A stretch of 11,742 bases of DNA, taken from the NCBI GenBank assembly GCA_026983855.1, contig JALSTE010000414.1, forward strand, positions 1 to 11,742. Reading direction: 5' to 3'. Position numbers and translations under genes: made by a program. Below are positions 11,276 through 11,742 of the stretch, in pieces; position 1 is the stretch's first letter, and the number at the start of each line of letters is the position of its first letter. The stretch comes from Acidimicrobiia bacterium (GTDB lineage: Bacteria > Actinomycetota > Acidimicrobiia > Acidimicrobiales > Poriferisodalaceae). The notes beneath the pieces were generated by a model. That model had not been told where the DNA came from, searched no databases, and saw only the letters and a program-made list of their open reading frames with translations.

Positions 11276-11742
11276 TTATGCGCGGTGTGGAGGTGGTCTG
11301 GAGTATCCCGTGGCCGTCACCGGACACGTCGGTGTTCGTGCAACCGCCGGCCGCCCAGTCCTGATAGTTGGTGATGACCTCGGTCACCGGGTGGACGGCC
11401 CCGTCGGAACCCCATACGTCGAGATCACTCCAGCGAACCTGGCTGGTCGGCGCGTCGCAGGGGGCGAACACCTCGCTCCACACGACGATCGCATCCAGTT
11501 CATGTCCCGGCGCCAGGAGGCTGCGCACCACCGTGACGTCGCCATCGGGGGAGGCCACCGAACCCGACCAGCCCTCGGAATCCCGTTCGATTCTCAACCG
11601 GTAGGGGCGAAGGGGCTCCCAGTGGTAGTCCCTGGTGTTCGGGTTGCCGTCAGCGCTGGGCAGGGCCGACTCGGTCCCCGGGAGGATCGAACCGTAGGAG
11701 GAGTATCCACCCCAGTTGACGGCGGTTCCGCCGGGGTGCCCC
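11235..11742 (-). CDS. Unidentified, probably exported protein, C-terminal part (5' end outside window)
   Basis: The frame is open from the stop at 11235-11237 to the window edge, so the start is not visible. An internal TTG at 11597 could be mistaken for the start, but coding-like sequence continues upstream of it (GHPGGTAVNWGGYSSYGS...). The visible 168 residues are rich in Trp, Tyr, Gly, Ser and Asp, with mostly short beta-strand-like stretches (YRLRIERD, DVTVVRSLL, DAIVVWSEVF, QVRWSDLDVW). Two cysteines are present, C95 in FAPCDAP and C134 in GGCTNT, a possible disulfide pair. From memory it resembles uncharacterised secreted proteins of Streptomyces with a WSEVFAxCDxP motif; this is not verified. 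The composition suggests an extracellular or ligand-binding beta domain. Signal peptide and full domain layout lie outside the window. Confidence 0.7.
   Translation of the reverse strand, partial: GHPGGTAVNWGGYSSYGSILPGTESALPSADGNPNTRDYHWEPLRPYRLRIERDSEGWSGSVASPDGDVTVVRSLLAPGHELDAIVVWSEVFAPCDAPTSQVRWSDLDVWGSDGAVHPVTEVITNYQDWAAGGCTNTDVSGDGHGILQTTSTPRITPPGATIPISPGT

Noticed and set aside
11235..11597. Right-edge gene as a complete 120-residue protein starting at TTG 11597
   Set aside because: Coding-like sequence with no stop continues upstream of the TTG to the window edge, so the gene is treated as partial.

Overview
High-GC (roughly two-thirds G+C) bacterial DNA, best read as an actinobacterium outside the well-studied genera, with Acidimicrobiia as my guess. 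The main evidence is the order gcvH – FHA/GarA-like gene – MerR (FtsR-like) – bifunctional-nuclease-domain gene – second MerR gene. This matches the Rv1826–Rv1830 block of Mycobacterium tuberculosis, recalled from memory. Several genes have a TANNNT -10 element only 6–7 bases before the start codon and no Shine-Dalgarno sequence, as expected for leaderless transcripts common in Actinobacteria.

Layout. 1–2386 (+): 3' part of a fused mannose-1-phosphate guanylyltransferase / phosphomannomutase-like gene; its start lies outside the window. 2502–5418 (+): the conserved block gcvH, zinc-ribbon FHA protein, ftsR-like MerR, BFN-domain protein, second MerR. The last gene has its own well-formed promoter and a symmetrical leader. 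5549–7308 (-): a two-gene unit, a secreted cysteine-repeat protein followed with a 4-base ATGA overlap by a PilZ-domain protein. 7395–7799 (-): msrB. 8013–8237 (+): a 74-residue orphan protein. 8249–8338: a six-copy 15-bp minisatellite between convergent genes. 8389–9060 (-): HAD phosphatase. 9183–9773 (+): AhpD/carboxymuconolactone decarboxylase-like protein. 9850–10587 (-): NAD(P)H-hydrate epimerase. 10762–11079 (-): three-helix membrane protein. 11235–11742 (-): the C-terminal part of a protein running off the right edge.

The left half is conserved core: GDP-mannose supply, the lipoyl carrier of glycine cleavage, a GarA-type phospho-switch candidate and two MerR regulators. The right half is metabolite and protein repair (MsrB, NnrE, a Gph-type phosphatase, a thiol CMD protein) mixed with lineage-specific genes. 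The less ordinary parts are the secreted cysteine-repeat/PilZ pair, the zinc-ribbon version of GarA, the operator-like leader of the second MerR gene, and three short tandem or near-tandem duplications placed just after gene ends. I see no tRNA, rRNA, CRISPR array, insertion sequence or phage gene. All family calls come from reading motifs, without database searches.
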